Translations under genes and position numbers: made by a program
In this document: positions 1-11,587 of the stretch, one piece after another
How positions within the stretch are numbered: position 1 is the first letter of the stretch
How the letters are laid out: every line of letters starts with the position of its first letter
The notes under the pieces: model-generated
What the model saw: the letters and a program-made list of their open reading frames with translations, nothing else
Databases searched by the model: none
What the model was told of the DNA's origin: nothing
NCBI GenBank assembly: GCA_951812925.1
Contig: OX638369.1
Coordinates: forward strand, 45,813,061 to 45,877,060
DNA from: Calliopum simillimum
Lineage: Eukaryota > Arthropoda > Insecta > Diptera > Lauxaniidae
DNA length: 64,000 bases
Direction of reading: 5' to 3'

Positions 1-366
1 GCTATCATCCATCGAAGCATAGGTATTTACACTCCATAAAAAGGCTTCAAAGAAATACTTTTGCATGGATTTGAAATATACTTACTTCAATGGATGATAA
101 TTTGGAAAGTAGACATCTAATTCGAAACATTTAAAAATAAGTTTACTGAAAACCAATTTTGCTGTTTACTGTAAGTGTGGTTTAACTTCAAATATGACAA
201 AAAAGCAATTTTTGGAACTTTCGGGAAAGATATCTAGGGAACTAGAGTCAATTCTGAGAATCTGATATTATTTTCGAATTCAGTAGGTCATGAGTACTCA
301 AAATTGACGCCGAAGCTCCACGATGCAAAAACAAGCTGAAAAAAGGATAATACACAAAGAGAAAGA

Positions 367-869
367 CAAAAAGCATAACACTTGCCTTGTTTATACGATG
401 CTTTAATTAGACTAACTCGAACCATATTATTTGGAAACGCATGTATAAACGCTATCTCAATCCGTATCGAAATTTTTAAGCATGTCACCATAAATCGCCT
501 TTTTATTTCGAATTAAGCATTGCGGAACCATGTTAAATGTCTCTATAAACACATGTGTACGGCAACACAGTTTGGAACAGCTGTTTTATAAGAAAACAAA
601 TGACATGTGATTTGACAAATGTCATTTAAAATTAATATTTTGAATTGAATTGAGCAATTTTTTTGAAAGTGATATAATTTGGCAAAAATAATGGAAAAAT
701 TAAAGAAAAGAGATGTTTTCTTTATGTTCCATATTTACGATTTCACGTCAATTTCATACTCTTCTTTTGATTCGTATAAACGCTCACATTTTAAGCGTGC
801 TACGTTGAAACGAGTTTATTTGATACCGTATTTTGTGTCGTATAAACAAGGCAACTGACATGCTTTTTG
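367..869. mobile_element. Small inverted-repeat element (MITE candidate)
   Basis: About 32 bp at 367-398 is repeated in inverted orientation at 838-869, with a shared core CCTTGTTTATACGA and only a few mismatches. The internal ~440 bp has no credible reading frame. The arrangement fits a non-autonomous DNA element, but no clear target-site duplication is visible, so the boundaries and the superfamily are uncertain. Confidence 0.45.
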
Positions 870-1178
870 TTTTATGATGATTGTTTATAATAAGCTTTCC
901 TATTTCGTACCAAATAGCAAAAATTAGTACTAAAAGTGTCCGAAAAGTACCAAAATTATATGTGTAATACATTTGTAGTCGAATTTTGACCACTGAGCAA
1001 TTCTAGTTATCATTATTTCGCTGTGTGACAAATGATTTTTTTCTTGCATAGCATTTACCTAAAAAAAGGTTTCCCATTAAATCTGACCTGTTGGTTAGTG
1101 CATTCAGTTTAATGTCGAGATCTAAAAACTCCAAAAGCTATTAATCTACCGGATTACGAAATTACCAATATCTTATTT

Positions 1179-1313
1179 AGGGTATTCCTTAAAACGTGTA
1201 AAAGCCTCGAAAACCTCGTAAGCTCGAAAAACTGTCAAAGTTCCTATTTATTTTGACAACTATAATGAGATTACGAGGTTTTCGAGGCACTTACATGTTT
1301 AATGAAATACCCT
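1179..1313. mobile_element. Short palindromic MITE (~134 bp)
   Basis: The two halves are inverted copies. The left end reads GGGTATTCCTTAAAAC and continues through CCTCGAAAACCTCGTAA. The right end carries the complement, ending AATGAAATACCC. Arms of roughly 45 bp flank a ~45 bp loop. It is non-coding and could form a hairpin. The superfamily cannot be assigned because the flanking duplication is not clear. Confidence 0.6.
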
Positions 1314-1689
1314 CATTATATTTAAAAATATGAAATGTAAAAAAATAATTTATGTAAAAAAGGCTTTAATATCGAATTTTGTTGAACAAGTACGGATTTT
1401 GATCCGACATAGCTCATTTTGTACACAATTGAGCTCAAAAAAAAAACCAACACTTAAGATGTATGTTTTTTAAATAACGTCGGCAAACGGTTTTTTGAAA
1501 AAAAAGTGGAAACAATTCAGAACGAAAAGCCGTTTTTGGCCTGTTTTCAAAATCTACATAACTCTTAAGTGATGCGCCATGTCGAATCAAAATCGGTGCT
1601 TATTCAATAAAAATAGATATTTTTACATTATTTGGCTGCACTAAATGACAATTTTAATCAAATAACAGCTGAACTGCAAAAACCATACC

Positions 1690-3063
1690 CAATAACATCA
1701 GCTAAGATTCTTCCAGAACGTGGAGCGAAGAACGCTGGCTACATGGCGCCAATCTTCTGGCAAACTAGTCAAATTGCCGAAAAAAGGTGACCTCAGTACT
1801 ATCAAAAGTACTGAGAAAAGTGCTTTTAAACAGTGTAAGCGAAAAACTTGATTCGACCATCCGAAGGCAACAAGCAGGATTCTGGCCAAACCGATCAAAT
1901 CAACACCCTCAGAATAATTGTCGAACAATCATGCGAGTGTCGTGCTGCACTTTAACTTGTCTTCATATATTACAGCACTGCCATCTACAGTGTCTCCCGA
2001 GAAAGCAATTGGGTTTCACTGCAGCGAAGAGGTATTGCCGCAAAGGCCATAAACTTAGTACGTGCACAATATGAAAGCTTTAAATGCGGTGTTTTACACA
2101 AAGGGTTGTTGTCATCGACATTCACCACTAATTCAGGCGTACGCCAGGGGTGTTTACTATCACCATCTCTCTTCCTTATCGTTCTTGACAATATCCTAGA
2201 TAAAGCTCTTAATAAGGCCAAAAGGCCTATCCAATGGAACTTTACCGAACATCTAGAAGATCTCGACTACGCTGACTACATTTGCCTTCTATCGTCCAAA
2301 CTCTCAGATATACATAGCAAGATTGAAGACCTTGGCTTGGAATCGCAGAAGGCCGGCCTAAAAATCAACGCCCCAAAGGCTAAAAGCATGAAGATGAACG
2401 CAAACAGAAATGACATCACGTTTAGAGCTGGCAGTGATGACATCGAAAACGTCGATAGCTTCACGTATTTAGGCAGCATTATCTCCATGGATGGTGGAGC
2501 AAAAGAGGATCTCAACTCAAGAATAGCAAAAGTAAAAGGCGCGTTTGCTCAACTGAAAAAAATATGGTCTCCATCCGTTATATCCACCAAAACGAGAGTG
2601 CGCATTTTTGATTCGAATGTGAAATCGGTTTTGTTATATGGGTGCGAAACATGGCTTGTGACTGAACAAATAACGAACAAGTTGCAAGTATTCGTCAACA
2701 AATGCTTAAGGTGAATACTAAAGGTATGGTGGCCTCGCACTATATCAAATGCCGAGCTACATCAAAAATGCAATCAGAGGACTTTAGCAAACGAGGTCAA
2801 GCTGCGCAAATGGGGATGGATTGGTCACATTCTCCGGAAACCACACAGCGAAGTTTGTCGCCAGGCTCTTGAGTGGAATCCACAAGGCAGTAGAGGATGT
2901 GATAGACCCAAAACCAACAGGAAAAGGTCGCTGGAAAAGGAAATCCAAGCATCGGGAAAGTCGTGGCAAGAGATCAAACCCATCGCAAGGGATCGCGATG
3001 AATGGAGATGTTTCATATTAGCCCTATGCTCCTCCTAGGAGTTAAAGGAGAATACATACATAC
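1690..3063 (+). pseudogene. Degenerate non-LTR retrotransposon (reverse transcriptase C-terminal half)
   Basis: One frame running from about 1890 to a TAG at 3036-3038 encodes the palm and C-terminal part of a LINE reverse transcriptase. It shows GVRQGCLLSP (residues 11-20 counted from 2106), the catalytic-box region LDYADYICLL, and the downstream region FTYLGSIIS...KSVLLYGCETW. The second Asp of the usual YADD box is Tyr (codon at 2277-2279), so the enzyme should be dead. Stops TAA at 1953-1955 and TGA at 2712-2714 break the frame. A further frameshift lies near 1890, separating it from the upstream QAGFWPNRS segment. The 3' end is followed by a short (ACAT)n-type tail rather than poly(A). 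The clade was not assigned. Two related pieces lie at 44472-44718 and 56930-57365. Confidence 0.85.
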
Positions 3064-3183
3064 AAATGACAAATAATGATTTTGAACAAAGTTAATTTTT
3101 TTTGTTTTTGTTTCCTTTAAATCGACTGATTCAAGTTTTGTTAGTATGTGCAGCTGCCGCAACGTATTTTTGTTTCACTTAAT

Positions 3184-3995
3184 TTTTATACCCTACACCC
3201 AGGGTATATTCACTTTGTCCTTCCGTTTGTAACGCAGAGAAGGAGGCGTGGCAGGTATAGAAAAGTATATATATTCTTGATCAGCGTCACCTCCTGAGTC
3301 GATATAGCCATGTCCGTCTGTCTGGCTGGCTGGGTGGCTGGCTGGCTGGGTGGCTGGCTGTGTGTTGAAATACACTTTTTGGGAAAACTGAGCAAGATAA
3401 TTCAATGAAATTTGGTACACTGCCTTCGTCGTCAAAGTTAGCTCGGAGGATTGAAAATGAGCAAAATCGGTCAACGGACACGCCTACCGCCCATACAAAA
3501 ATTATATTCAAAATGCAATTTTAGGAGTATTTTTCACGACAATGCAACCACAATACATATAAGTACTACGAATTGTAAGCGCAAGCTCTGATAAAAATTT
3601 GAGCGAATTCGGTCAAGAGGGCGTGGCACCTCCCATATAAGCAAAAGCTTCAAAACGCTATACTGAAAGCGTTTTTTGAGATATTCGAACCAAATTTGAC
3701 TCAGACACTAAGAATTATAAATGAAAGCTCTCAGCAAAAATTGGGTGAAATCAGACAAGGGGGCGTGGCACCTCCCATATAAGCAAAAGATTCAAAATGC
3801 TATACTGAAAGAGTTTTTTGAGATAATCCAACTAAATTTCACTCTGACACTAAAAACTATAAATGCAAGCTCTGAACAAAAACTGGGTGTACTCGGACAA
3901 GAGGGCGTGGCACCTCCCATATAAGCAAACTTTTCAAAATACTGCAGTGTAGAGTATTTATTTTTTGGCCAGGCCAAAATTTACACCCTTACTAG
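3184..3995 (+). mobile_element. DINE-1/INE-1-like Helentron-associated element, complete copy A
   Basis: The 5' end carries ATACCCTACAC (3188-3198), inverted near the 3' end at about 3947-3957 with one mismatch. Downstream comes a block closely resembling the Drosophila DINE-1 head (TATATATTCTTGATCAGCGTC, then CATGTCCGTCTGTCTGG) and a GGCT-type microsatellite at 3318-3362. The 3' end has a perfect hairpin TTTTGGCC-A-GGCCAAAA (3963-3979) followed by CTAG at 3992-3995. A subterminal inverted repeat, a central tetranucleotide microsatellite and a 3' hairpin are the hallmarks of DINE-1. Three ~140 bp internal repeats, each with GGCGTGGCACCTCCC, fill the 3' half. It is non-autonomous and non-coding; the short frames across it are artefacts. 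Confidence 0.8.
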
Positions 3996-5055
3996 TTTTT
4001 TTTGTATTTTTTTTTTTTTTGTAATTTTTGGCCATATCTTATTCAAGTTTTAAGTCAGCCCTAAAGGTGTTTTGGTTTTATAGCGGCTTAGTCGCACAAG
4101 CAAATTAAAAGTGGACTTAATTTTTTTTTGATTTGTGGCACGCATTCATCGTGATTGTTGTGATAAGTATATGAAAATATGGAGGGCACTTTAAAATTAT
4201 AGCTGCAGGACTTTCGTCCGTATGCTTTGTTAGTACATATTTTTTTTATAAAATTTTGTTTGTAATCAGTCATATAGTCATTCCATTAAATTGTTACAAA
4301 ATTCAAATAAGAGGAATTATTTGTGTTCTTCTACCACAAATTTCTTAATTTCTTTACAATTTTCTGGAAAATTTTTTACCTTGCAAAACCCACGCAATCG
4401 CATGCAATTTCCTTTGGCAAATTCTTTTCATCACATTCAACTTGTTTGGTCTTTTATTTGCAATTTTTTTGTTTTGGTTTACTCACTTCAGCTGCTCTTT
4501 CTTTGCTTGTCAAACAAAAAACTTTGTTCATTGTTGTAAGCTCTTAGAATCCCCCTTGAATGCTCCACCACATCTTCCATTGAATTTCCTTTTAACGCTT
4601 TATTTCATTGGCGTTGAATTTTTTGCATAAGTTGCGTTTACTTGGCTGCACTTTTATTGCAACTAACCCATTGCAGCAAGATATAGATATAGGTATAGTA
4701 TGGGTACAGGCCGTGGAAACGAAAGTTGATAAAGATTACTCTGTTGCATAAAAACGTTTCGCTGCCAAACATAAAACTAGAAAAATATTTTACTCGAAGA
4801 ATTAAGTTACATTGTCTTGAATAGGATTATAAAATATCCAAGATTTCATAGATTTTAAAAATAATTTTTGTTGTACTAGGTGTACAAATATGAAACCGGT
4901 AATGACATCTAGCGGTCGATAGCCGTATATGTATGAGCTTCCGAACCGTACCAAATGTCTTAATTGTTCATTCTGTCATCTGTCAACAATATTCAGTACA
5001 CAATTTGTCAAGTTTCATACAACAACGCATTTTTTCCGCTCGTAAAGATGTCGAA

Positions 5056-6397
5056 TTTTAAAATGATGTATGACTCAAGATGGGATTCGGACGCTAAATG
5101 GGAGTTTTTGGCTTTTGAACGTCCGCGGCAGGCAAAAATCTTTTTTTACTCAAGAGGAAAGCATCTTACGGAAAAAGTGTACTAGGCAAAAATGCTTAGA
5201 ATCGTTCAAGCAAAACGTGTGATTTTTTTGGATTTTTTTTGGAAACTTTTTTTTAATAATTTTTAAAAAATTTAATTTCTTAACCCTTTCAGAACCGTAA
5301 GGAATTGGGAGCTTATGCAACCATGTTAGCTATTTTAAATGGTCTATTGGGAGTCCAGAAAACATATTTTAAAATAAAAATTCAAAAAATTTTAACGGTT
5401 TTTCTGGAATTTTCTGTGACATGTGTGCCCCTATGATCGTTAAGGGAGACTTTTTCCCCATACATTTTTATATTGGGAAAATTTTCCCTTATTTCAAAGG
5501 CTGATAACTCGGAAAGTAAGGGTCCAATTGAAAAATTTTAAAGGTATAGTTTGATAGGTAAGATTTGGGCTATTTGGTGCCATCAAAAGAAATAAAATAA
5601 ACCATCTCCTGGAACTACACCGCAAGATTGAAAACAGCGCTTTCTCAGCTTCAAGCACAGATATCTTAAAATCCTGAAGTATATGAGCAATTCTGGCCTC
5701 GGATTCGAATTCAGTGTCAAAAGTACGTTACAGTACTTATGTCTACTAACAGGTTCATTAATTTTTTTTATTTTGATTGCCTGTGAAATTGGTAAAATTG
5801 TGAGTTGAAAAGTTACCCTTTACGACCATAGGGGCACAGGAGTCCCATTTTGAATTTTGTGATTTATCAATATACTAAACTTAACTAATGGTTAAATTAA
5901 TGTATAAAACAACAATTTATTTACATGTCAACAATAATTTCACACTAAAATATGATTGAAAACCAACACCTATGAATTCTGCTGTAAAGTACATATAGCA
6001 ATAGTTCACCACACAAACAGTCGCATTAGAATGATCATACAAAAATAACGGTGCTTCTGATGGTGTTGCCAGATTTAATAAGAATGAAAGAAGCGTTTAG
6101 GAACTGATAAATGTCAAAATTACATATATCGGTTTCTGACTTATTTAAATATAATTTATTTTTGTCTTGGGACACATATGTCCCTATGGTCCTGAAAGGG
6201 TTAAAAAATTACTCAAAAAAAAATATTTTTTTTTTAACTTTCCAAAAAATTTCACACTACATTTTTAGCCTAGCACACTTTTTTCGTAAGATGCTTTCCT
6301 CTTGAGTAAAAAAGATTTTTGCCTTCCGCGGGCGTTCAAAAGTCAAAAACTCCCATTTAGCGTCCGAATCCCATCTTAAGTCATACATCATTTTAAA
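5056..6397. mobile_element. Palindromic (foldback) element interrupted by a piggyBac-like MITE
   Basis: Sequence 5056-5279 is repeated in inverted orientation at about 6205-6397. Shared landmarks include GATGGGATTCGGACGCTAA, CGTCCGCGG and ACTCAAGAGGAAAGCATCTT. The arms are roughly 195-225 bp and non-coding. The loop contains the TTAA-flanked element at 5284-6200, which landed near the centre of the palindrome. A related but diverged palindrome is at 60562-60882. Confidence 0.7.
5284..6200. mobile_element. piggyBac-like MITE with TTAA duplication
   Basis: TTAA at 5280-5283 and 6201-6204 flanks a 917 bp segment. Its ends are inverted repeats: CCCTTTCAGAACCGTA on the left and, read inward from the right, CCCTTTCAGGACCATA. 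Termini starting with CCC plus a TTAA duplication are the signature of piggyBac-superfamily elements. No transposase frame is present. The terminal motif recurs inside at about 5428-5450 and 5813-5838. A hairpin GGGACACATATGTCCC sits at 6169-6184, just inside the right terminus. Confidence 0.7.
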
Positions 6398-7445
6398 GCT
6401 TATAAATTATGCTTTAATTTAAAGCACTTTCAAAAAAAATCTATGGGGTTTTTTTTTTAAATTCAAAAGTATTTTTAAGATTAAAAAATTTTGGTGAAAA
6501 AAAAATGTTTTTCACCAAAAAATATTTTTTTATAAAAAGAACACTTCAAAAGGAATGGGACCAGTAACTTAGATTTATCATTTTACAAACTTTAGTGCAA
6601 GCTATAAGTTTTTGAAAAAATACCCTTTTCATGAAAATTACTAAAAACACCAACTTCAACACCCCGTATTTTGACAACAAATGGTACTAGGACCAAATCC
6701 TCCCGGATTGTTGTTTTCGCACACCGGATCTATCATATTGCCAAATTTGATCGAAATCGGAGCTTGTACACTTGGCGTGGATTGCCTCATACATATCTGT
6801 TAAACTTGAACTATTTTTGTTCAAGAATTTAATCATGATAAATATTTTACCTTCATTTTCCCAATTTGAGTACTCTCAGAAGATTCGCTTTTTAATAAAA
6901 AAAAAAAAAAATCTAATTCGCTGTATCATACAATTGTGCCACGTATCACATACTTGGCGTGATTGCCTGGACTCGCGCGTCGCTTGTGCCATCAGGGGGA
7001 CAAATCAATTTACATGAAATTGCACTGGAACTGCAGTTGATGCATCAGCAGATACGAACGCTACTGATTGTGTTATTTACGCTCTCAATATAACTCGATA
7101 AAAATGGATGAAAGTGAACAAAAAGTAAAAACAACAGGGGAAAAAATCATTTTACCGGGTATCATATCACTTCAAAATCCAAAACAAAAATTGTGCTGCA
7201 TCAAATTTATAGTGTCCCTCCCGCTTTCATTTATTTGAAAGTTTTTCTTTTTTTTTTCTTGTTGCAGCAGCGAGAATATTCGGTTAACCCTCAGATGCTG
7301 CAAAAAAAAATGTAACCCTTTTATATCAAACTATGGATTAGACATATACAACTTAAGTTAATATGTTTATTGAAGTATTTTTCATAAATTGAATAAGCTT
7401 TTGGAAAAATCACACCTGAACTCAAACCTCAAAGTAGTTAGGTCC

Positions 7446-8572
7446 CTAAACCCAGGGTATACTCACTTTGTCCTTTCGTATGTAGCGCAGAGAAGGTGGC
7501 GTGGCAGGTATGGAAAAGTATATATGGGACGTTTCACGTCAACTATACCACCTCGCGGCCCAAAATCTGGTGCGTCTAAATAAGTCATATGATAGCAAAT
7601 TTTTTTTTGCTGAAGTGTCTACTTTTAAGTGTCGCTGAGTGCTGTTTTTGACAAAAAAAAAAAAACAATATGGCTGAAAAATATGGCGACAAGAACGATA
7701 TGTAGTTGGAAAAAATCATCAAGTTGATTATTTATCAGGTTATATCTAACAGACGACACAAGATAATTTGCTGAAACTTTGCAGGTCTAGTAAAACAACT
7801 AAGTAAGTGACACGCCCACTTTTTAGCATTTTGTAAATTGAATTCAATATATCTAGAAAGCGGTTTCAATGATTTTGATAAAAAGCTAGGGTCACTTATT
7901 CGTAAAGATCAGCATTAATTTGTAGAATGTCAAAAAGTAATATAGTCTCACATATGGGCGTGGCACTGCCTACAAAACATTAATACGTTGTTGTAACAGA
8001 ATTAATAAAGTAATTTTACTGAACAGGGAGCCTACTACATATGAAGTACTTCTTAGCAAAAAATGGGCGAAATATCACTAGTACGCCCATACAGGTGAAA
8101 TACATTAAGTCGTATAACTGAAATCTACATAAAATATTTTGATTCAATTTTGTTCGAAGGTGTGAATTATAAGTACCTTGAAAAGTACAAAGCATTAAAC
8201 GAGTGCCACGTCCACTTTTTAACAATTGAAAATTTTAACTCAATTTTAACCCAAAAAGGGGTTCATTAATCTTCAAAAAAAAGTTGGATGAGGAATATTT
8301 TTCATGACAATGCAACCATATTACTAGCACATAAATACTAAAGACGACAAGCGCAAGTACTGAGCAAAAAGTAGACGAAGTCGGACGATGGAGCAAAAGC
8401 TTCAAAATGCTTTACTGAGAAGTTTTTTGAGGTAATCCAACCAAATTTCACTCAGACACTGAGGACAGTAGGTGTAAGATCTATGCAAAGGCTATGTGAA
8501 CTCAGACAAGAGGGTGTGGCACCTCCCGTACAAGCAAAATTTTCTGAATACTGCAGTGTACTATTTTATTTA
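7446..8572 (+). mobile_element. DINE-1-like element, broken copy B
   Basis: The 5' head (CCCAGGGTATACTCACTTTG to AAAAGTATATAT) is visible at 7450-7530. The 3' internal repeats and the terminus (CAAAATGC..., GGGTGTGGCACCTCCC, TACTGCAGTGTA) are visible at about 8290-8560. The 760 bp between is not the standard body. It contains ACACGCCCACTTTTTAGCATT-type repeats and may be a divergent subfamily or a replacement. The GGCT microsatellite and the 3' hairpin/CTAG are missing. Confidence 0.5.
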
Positions 8573-9169
8573 TTCGAACGTTTGAATTGTATCGATCAGA
8601 AGAGGATAAGAGGTCAACATAAATGGGCGATACAACGCTCCATAAATTAAAATTCGTCATACCTCTGAAATTATTTGACGTCAAACGAGTTATTTATGAT
8701 TTGCTACGTGTGAATGGTGAAGAAAAGGTCATGCTACACAAATGAAAAAAAAAAAATCCTCCAAGTTTTTATACCTCATGTTTACTTTAATCTTGATGAG
8801 CAGAAAAAGGGGTCCTTAATGGTACTTAATGTAGAATTTAATGCCAACGCTGAATTGTTGTATGTTTGCATTTTCGACAAACAAATTGAAATGGATTTAA
8901 ATAAAACAACCTGAAGTGCTATCAAATAGAGTACCTATATACACCACAGCACTAAAATACCAAAGAAAAATTGATGAATTGCTGAATGCTAAAAATTCTA
9001 ATGGAAATTTTTGGAGCTTTTTTTTTTGTTTATTGATTTGCATACTAACAAAATTTGTTGTTGTAATTCTTATTCCCACCACTCGTATTCTTTTTTTGCT
9101 CCTCTATTCGAACTCAATCACTTTTTGTTCCATTTTCATGTATTCTTTTCTTTTTTAATTTTTTTCCAG

Positions 9170-9378
9170 ATCTCTCCAATGGTCTATCGATGACTGAAGT
9201 GCGCATACCAAAACATATCATGCGGCATGAGGATGCTACACTGGGCTGCAAATACGATTTGGATGGTGAATCACTCTATTCGGTTAAGTGGTACAAAGAC
9301 GGATTTGAATTTTATCGTTATGTACCGCGCGATATGCCGCCTGGTCAAGTATTCCCGCTGCCGGGTGTGGATGTTGAT
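9170..9378 (+). CDS. beat: beat-family gene, exon encoding the first half of Ig domain 1
   Basis: This is a coding exon of a beaten path family protein. These are insect neural Ig-superfamily proteins, secreted or membrane-tethered, that act as ligands for Sidestep-family receptors in axon guidance. A polypyrimidine tract and AG end at 9169. The first two bases complete a codon from a missing upstream exon. The frame then reads NGLSMTEVRIPKHIMRHE, followed by the first Ig cysteine in TLGCKYD and the family signature SVKWYKDGFEFYRYVPRD, ending VDVD before GTAAGT at 9379. This Ig1 pattern (YSVKWY...EFYRY) is diagnostic of Beat proteins. The detailed sequence looks closest to the beat-III group, but that is a judgement from memory. 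The signal-peptide exon is not in view. The ATG at 9190 is internal and should not be used as the start. Confidence 0.9.
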
Positions 9379-9599
9379 GTAAGTTTGCAATGATATTGTT
9401 GTTGTTTTAGTTGTTGGTACAACGAATTTGGTAGGTACATTGTACCTTTTTATAGTATGAACGACCCACGAAGTATTTGAAGTTCAATTGCATTTGTATC
9501 ATACTTTGAATTTTAGGCAACCAATGGTACTTTTGCTAGAAACAAATAAGCCACCAAACATTCATAGCAAAAGTGTTTAGAGATGTATGGAATTGCTTG

Positions 9600-9853
9600 G
9601 TACCAAAAGGACATCACATCACCTAGACCTATAAAAGAAATTAACATCTACACAGACGGTTCCAAGCAAACTGACGGAGTTGACACTGGATTCTTCGTAA
9701 AGAACTCCAACAAGCTACCTACTGATTGCAGCATCTTTCAGGCAGAGATAGTTGCGATATAAAAAGCCGCGGAACTTTTAGTAGGAAATATTTCTTATAA
9801 AAAAATAAACATCTACCTCTCTACATCTATATTCCTACTCTGTCTTAGCAGAT
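9600..9853 (+). pseudogene. Non-LTR retrotransposon fragment: RNase H domain, 5' part
   Basis: Reading from about 9639, the frame gives INIYTDGSKQTDG (first RNase H aspartate in TDGS) and then CSIFQAEIVAI (catalytic glutamate). A TAA stop follows, then KAAELLVGN. This is the RNase H module found at the C-terminus of R1/I/jockey-type LINEs. It is unrelated to the LINE at 1690-3063 as far as visible. The fragment is cut at the TTAA at 9854, where the piggyBac-like MITE inserted. The matching downstream part resumes at 11791. Confidence 0.7.
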
Positions 9854-10294
9854 TTAACCCCTTGAGACCGATGGGGTCATATGGGACCCCAAGCATTTTT
9901 TGATACATCACTATTTTAACTAAAATTAGTATCAAGGAGTACTCGAATGCTATTGACATGCTCTAGAGAGTTGTTCAGTATAGTATTGGCTACAATTCTG
10001 TTTTAACTTTTTGGCAAAATACGGAACGGTTTTTAAGCTATGACCAAAAATGGCACAATTTTTCGACATTATTATGATTTTGAGGCCAAAAACCCAATTT
10101 TTTCGGGTTAGTTCTTGGATCATTTTCTTTTCTTTAGCCTATATCTACTACTTCGTTGAAGATATGAAAACAAAATCTCAAACGGTTTACGACTTAGAGC
10201 CGTGATAACTTTGAAAAAGCAGTTTTGAAGCAATTTTTATAGTACTATAAAATTCGACCTGGAGCCAACCAAGCGAAACACAGATAGGGTCTTA

Positions 10295-11587
10295 CTACAG
10301 GGTGGCTGATTCGAAGTGTTACCAATTCAAAAGACTATATTTTTAGTTTCCATGCCCAGATTTTATTGATCAAACGCTATAATTGTTGGGAAATGTTCAA
10401 ATTTTAAGAATCTACTTGAGATTTTTGATACGGCCACCTTTGGCCTTAACTATGGCCCATAGACGGTCGAAGAACGAGTCGCATGCTGCGCCATTCTCGT
10501 TGAAGGGCCACTTTTAGCGCATCAACGCCCTGGTATTTTTTAGTCAAGACCTTCCTGTCCACCATACCCCAGATTGAGAAATCCAGCGGATTCGCATCAG
10601 GCGAATTTGAGAGCCATTGTTGAGCAGAAATGAAGCTAGGAACGTTTTTTTCTAACCATTCTTGAATCACACGAGCTTGGTGTGACGGTGCCGAGTCTTG
10701 TTGGAATGTCCATGGCTTGCGACCGAAATGTTTGCGTGCCCATGGTAGTAAAGCACCCTCCAACACTGATTCACGATACACCTGGGCGTTTACTTTGACG
10801 CCAGCGGCCAAAAAAACGAGTGGTGAGCGCCCATCAGCAGTCACTGCAGCCCAAACCATCACATGCGGTGGTGCCTGCGTCCTGGTGGCCAAACGAACAT
10901 TCAAATTTTCGTAGGACCTCTCAGTCAAGTAAACCCGATCATTTTGTTTGTTTACATATTGCTGGATACAGTAATTTTTCTCATCAGAGAAGACAATTTG
11001 TGACAGATTTCCGGCGGCGTGCAAGCGCAACAACTCCTTGGCTCTATCGAGCCTAACTTTTTTTTGAGCAGGAGTGAGATCATGCGCCTTTTGGAACTTG
11101 AGAGCCTTTAGTCCGAGCTTGTTTGACAATATGTGTTGCATTCGTTCACGCGATATTTTCAGCTCGGCACCCATTTCTCTGCCACTGCGTCTCGGATTTC
11201 GCTCAATTCTGGCCTTCACCTTTCGAACCACTTCTGGTGATGTTGCAGTTATTTTCCGACCACCACCATGTCGTTTGGCAACGCTGCCGGTACCATTGTA
11301 ACGTGTTATGGTCCGATACACAAACATTTTATTCACTTTTAAATGTTTCAGCTCACGAACAATTGCTGGTTGCGATTTTCCAGTCAAATAAAGAGCAATC
11401 ACACTATTACGTTTGAATTCCATTTCGAAAATTTTTTATTTTCAATAAATTGACGCGCAAATGCTTTTGGTTACTTGTTGACAATAGAATGAACTAACAT
11501 CATGTCAATTTTTAGACAGCTGTCATGTTCCATCTGTCAGATAAGTCTATCTGAAGTTGGTAACAGTTCGAATCAGCCACCCTGTAG
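10295..11587 (-). mobile_element. maT-type Tc1/mariner transposon, near-complete
   Basis: The ends are inverted repeats of about 29 bp beginning CTACAGGGTGGCTGATTCGA; the left copy starts at 10295 and the right copy ends at 11587. TA dinucleotides at 10293-10294 and 11588-11589 are the target duplication. The length of 1293 bp is typical for Tc1/mariner elements. One transposase gene fills the minus strand. The near-identical ends and almost intact gene suggest a fairly recent insertion. Confidence 0.92.
10446..11423 (-). CDS. maT (DD37D) transposase, C-terminus frameshifted
   Basis: This 325-residue transposase is expected to bind its terminal repeats and cut and paste the element. The N-terminal ~110 residues are the paired helix-turn-helix DNA-binding region, with the linker motif HGGGRKI at residues 52-58. 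The catalytic domain has D147 (FSDEKNY), D243 (FQQDSAPSHQ) and D281 (SPDANPLDFSIWG). There are 37 residues between the second and third Asp, which defines the maT (DD37D) group rather than mariner DD34D. The start ATG is at 11421-11423. After EW at residues 310-311 the frame reads an unrelated tail and stops. The expected tail (ACDSFFDRLWAIVKAKGG and a few more residues) is present in another frame and ends at a stop at 10412-10414. A small deletion or indel near 10490 therefore broke the C-terminus. All catalytic residues remain. Activity is uncertain. Confidence 0.9.
   Translation of the reverse strand: MEFKRNSVIALYLTGKSQPAIVRELKHLKVNKMFVYRTITRYNGTGSVAKRHGGGRKITATSPEVVRKVKARIERNPRRSGREMGAELKISRERMQHILSNKLGLKALKFQKAHDLTPAQKKVRLDRAKELLRLHAAGNLSQIVFSDEKNYCIQQYVNKQNDRVYLTERSYENLNVRLATRTQAPPHVMVWAAVTADGRSPLVFLAAGVKVNAQVYRESVLEGALLPWARKHFGRKPWTFQQDSAPSHQARVIQEWLEKNVPSFISAQQWLSNSPDANPLDFSIWGMVDRKVLTKKYQGVDALKVALQREWRSMRLVLRPSMGHS

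Larger units (their letters stand above)
1..9169. other. Region upstream of first visible beat exon (probable intron)
   Basis: No coding exon could be supported here. The first recognisable exon of the plus-strand beat gene starts at 9170 with a split codon, so at least one upstream coding exon exists and this stretch is probably intronic. It contains the repeats listed separately at 367-869, 1179-1313, 1690-3063, 3184-3995, 5056-6397 and 7446-8572. The remaining parts (1-366, 870-1178, 4000-5050, 6400-7440, 8600-9160) are AT-rich with homopolymer runs. A partial palindrome lies at 1376-1618. I see nothing else there. Confidence 0.6.

Noticed and set aside
2821..3021. A 66-residue frame beginning MVTFSGNH, with a twin at 44381-44692
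   Set aside because: The true LINE C-terminus is in another frame (GHILRKPHSEVCRQ); this one is its shadow and recurs only because the LINE is repeated.
9190..9393. The ATG at 9190 as the start of a short single-exon protein
   Set aside because: An AG acceptor lies 20 bases upstream, coding similarity begins before this Met, and a GT donor ends the exon at 9378.
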